A stretch of 64,000 nucleotides of DNA. Source: Polaromonas hydrogenivorans (GTDB taxonomy: Bacteria > Pseudomonadota > Gammaproteobacteria > Burkholderiales > Burkholderiaceae_C). Of the stretch, positions 63,264-64,000 are shown one piece after another. Made by a program: the position numbers and the translations under genes. Under the pieces are notes generated by a model. That model worked only from the letters and a program-made list of their open reading frames with translations, was not told where the DNA came from and did no database searches. The stretch's first letter is position 1; the number at the start of each line of letters is the position of its first letter. The DNA lies in assembly GCF_040105105.1 (NCBI RefSeq), contig NZ_CP157676.1, forward strand, positions 248,001 to 312,000, in the 5' to 3' direction.

Positions 63264-64000
63264 GGCTTTGACCGCCTTGCTGCAGCGACCCCACCGGCGA
63301 TGCGCCCGAATACGAGGCCCTTGAGCACAGAGGTGGCGCCGGTATAGTTTCCGTAGTACATGCCCACCGTTTCGCCAGCAGCGTACAAGCCGGGAATGGC
63401 ATCGCCCTGTGCGTTGACGACGCGTGCCGATTCATCCACTTTCAGGCCGCCGAAGGTGAAGACATTGGCAGAGATGATGGGATACGCGTGAAATGGTCCC
63501 TCGTTGAGCGGGCGGGCCCAGTTGGACTTCGGCGGCGTCAGATTTCTCGTGGCCAGTCCGTCCACTTCCAGTGGACGCCATTCGCCCTCGGGGCAGGCTG
63601 CGTTGTAGGCATCGACAGTGGCTTGCAGCCGCTGAGACGGCACGCCGATCTTCGCGGACAACGCGGCAATGGAGTCGGCGACGACGGGCTGCTTGTCGGT
63701 GCGGATGCCGAGTCTGTAATTCGGAATGCGCAGATGCTGGGCATCAAGGATTGTCCAGGCGGTGCCGCCACGCTGCTCGTAGATGCGGCGCGTCACAGGT
63801 TCATAATGCGCATCGACCGAGCCGGGTGCCTCGTCGGTGAAACGTTCGCCGTCGCGGTTGACCAGGATTCCGTACGGGAAGATGAAAACCGACGGCTCCG
63901 ATACACCCGAGCGCGGGTCCACCGGCTCGGCATGGTAGCTGCCGAAGTCACCACTGGTGGCCGCGCCAATGTCCAGCGCCATGCGAATGCCCTCGCCACG
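63260..64000 (-). CDS. FAD-dependent oxidoreductase, C-terminal part, runs off window
   Basis: The 247 codons seen are the C-terminal part of a flavoprotein of the same class as 59613-61019; the 5' end lies beyond the right edge. Recognisable features are DAQHLRIPNYRLGIRTDK, FTFGGLKVDESARVVNAQGD and PGLYAAGETVGMYYGNYTGA. It is the first gene visible of an operon of at least five genes. Confidence 0.85.
   Translation of the reverse strand, partial: RGEGIRMALDIGAATSGDFGSYHAEPVDPRSGVSEPSVFIFPYGILVNRDGERFTDEAPGSVDAHYEPVTRRIYEQRGGTAWTILDAQHLRIPNYRLGIRTDKQPVVADSIAALSAKIGVPSQRLQATVDAYNAACPEGEWRPLEVDGLATRNLTPPKSNWARPLNEGPFHAYPIISANVFTFGGLKVDESARVVNAQGDAIPGLYAAGETVGMYYGNYTGATSVLKGLVFGRIAGGVAAARRSKP

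Noticed and set aside
1..64000. CRISPR arrays, tRNA and rRNA genes
   Set aside because: No regularly spaced repeats, tRNA-like cloverleaf ends or rRNA-like sequence were seen by eye; a covariance-model scan would be decisive.

Overview
The window looks like chromosomal or large-plasmid DNA of a GC-rich betaproteobacterium, most likely Burkholderiales and probably Comamonadaceae-like. I infer this from four Bug-type tripartite-tricarboxylate receptors, four LysR regulators, high-GC codon use with long antisense open frames, and the style of the aromatic catabolic operons. No rRNA, tRNA or CRISPR array is visible. The region is accessory and catabolic in character and is strewn with insertion sequences (IS630, ISAzo13 twice, IS701-like remnant, IS110 twice, an IS3-like two-ORF element).

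Layout. 0-0.4 kb: nested IS remnants. 0.7-5.1 kb: an M20 amidohydrolase and a Bug receptor, divergent from a LysR gene, with an IS630 copy inserted in the shared promoter region. 5.3-7.4 kb: a TetR regulator and a FUSC-family membrane protein. 7.8-11.4 kb: a three-gene membrane-bound FAD sugar/alcohol dehydrogenase (small Tat subunit, GMC flavoprotein, tri-haem cytochrome c). 11.5-21.2 kb: a quinone/electrophile-stress island (two DoxX, two pirins, WrbA, AzoR, glutathionyl-hydroquinone reductase, an alpha/beta hydrolase, LysR) that contains a DedA-rhodanese fusion gene split by ISAzo13. 21.2-24.1 kb: a Bug receptor and a sulfatase, flanked by an identical 28-bp direct repeat. 24.2-36.4 kb: a 13-gene hydroquinone/hydroxyquinol operon. 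It encodes two-subunit hydroquinone 1,2-dioxygenase, semialdehyde dehydrogenase, maleylacetate reductase, hydroxyquinol 1,2-dioxygenase, a five-part branched-chain-type ABC importer, a Bug receptor and an outer-membrane channel, with a LysR gene upstream. 37.7-42.8 kb: an IS110 / IS3-like / IS110 cluster.

43.0-53.9 kb: a homogentisate-type operon. Its order from the promoter is MFS transporter, class A flavin monooxygenase, small DUF2783 partner, VOC protein, fumarylacetoacetase, maleylacetoacetate isomerase, 3-hydroxybutyrate dehydrogenase, CoA-transferase. It is divergent from a MarR gene, which is followed by a Bug receptor. Four copies of a GTTGCG/CGCAAC dyad lie in the two promoter regions, so they probably form one MarR regulon. 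The parts fit 3-hydroxyphenylacetate (or a similar phenol) going to homogentisate and then to fumarate plus acetoacetate, but no recognisable homogentisate dioxygenase is present. 53.9-64.0 kb: two ETF pairs (one orthodox, one divergent), a PrpB-type lyase, a LysR gene, and an operon running off the right edge. That operon holds two fumarate-reductase-like flavoproteins, an SDR, an isochorismatase-fold protein without its nucleophilic Cys and an Asp/Glu-racemase-fold protein in which both catalytic Cys positions are replaced. This last operon is the best candidate for an undescribed pathway.

The quinone-stress island and the hydroquinone operon are neighbours and make biological sense together, because hydroquinone oxidises to benzoquinone, which AzoR, WrbA and the hydroquinone reductase would detoxify.
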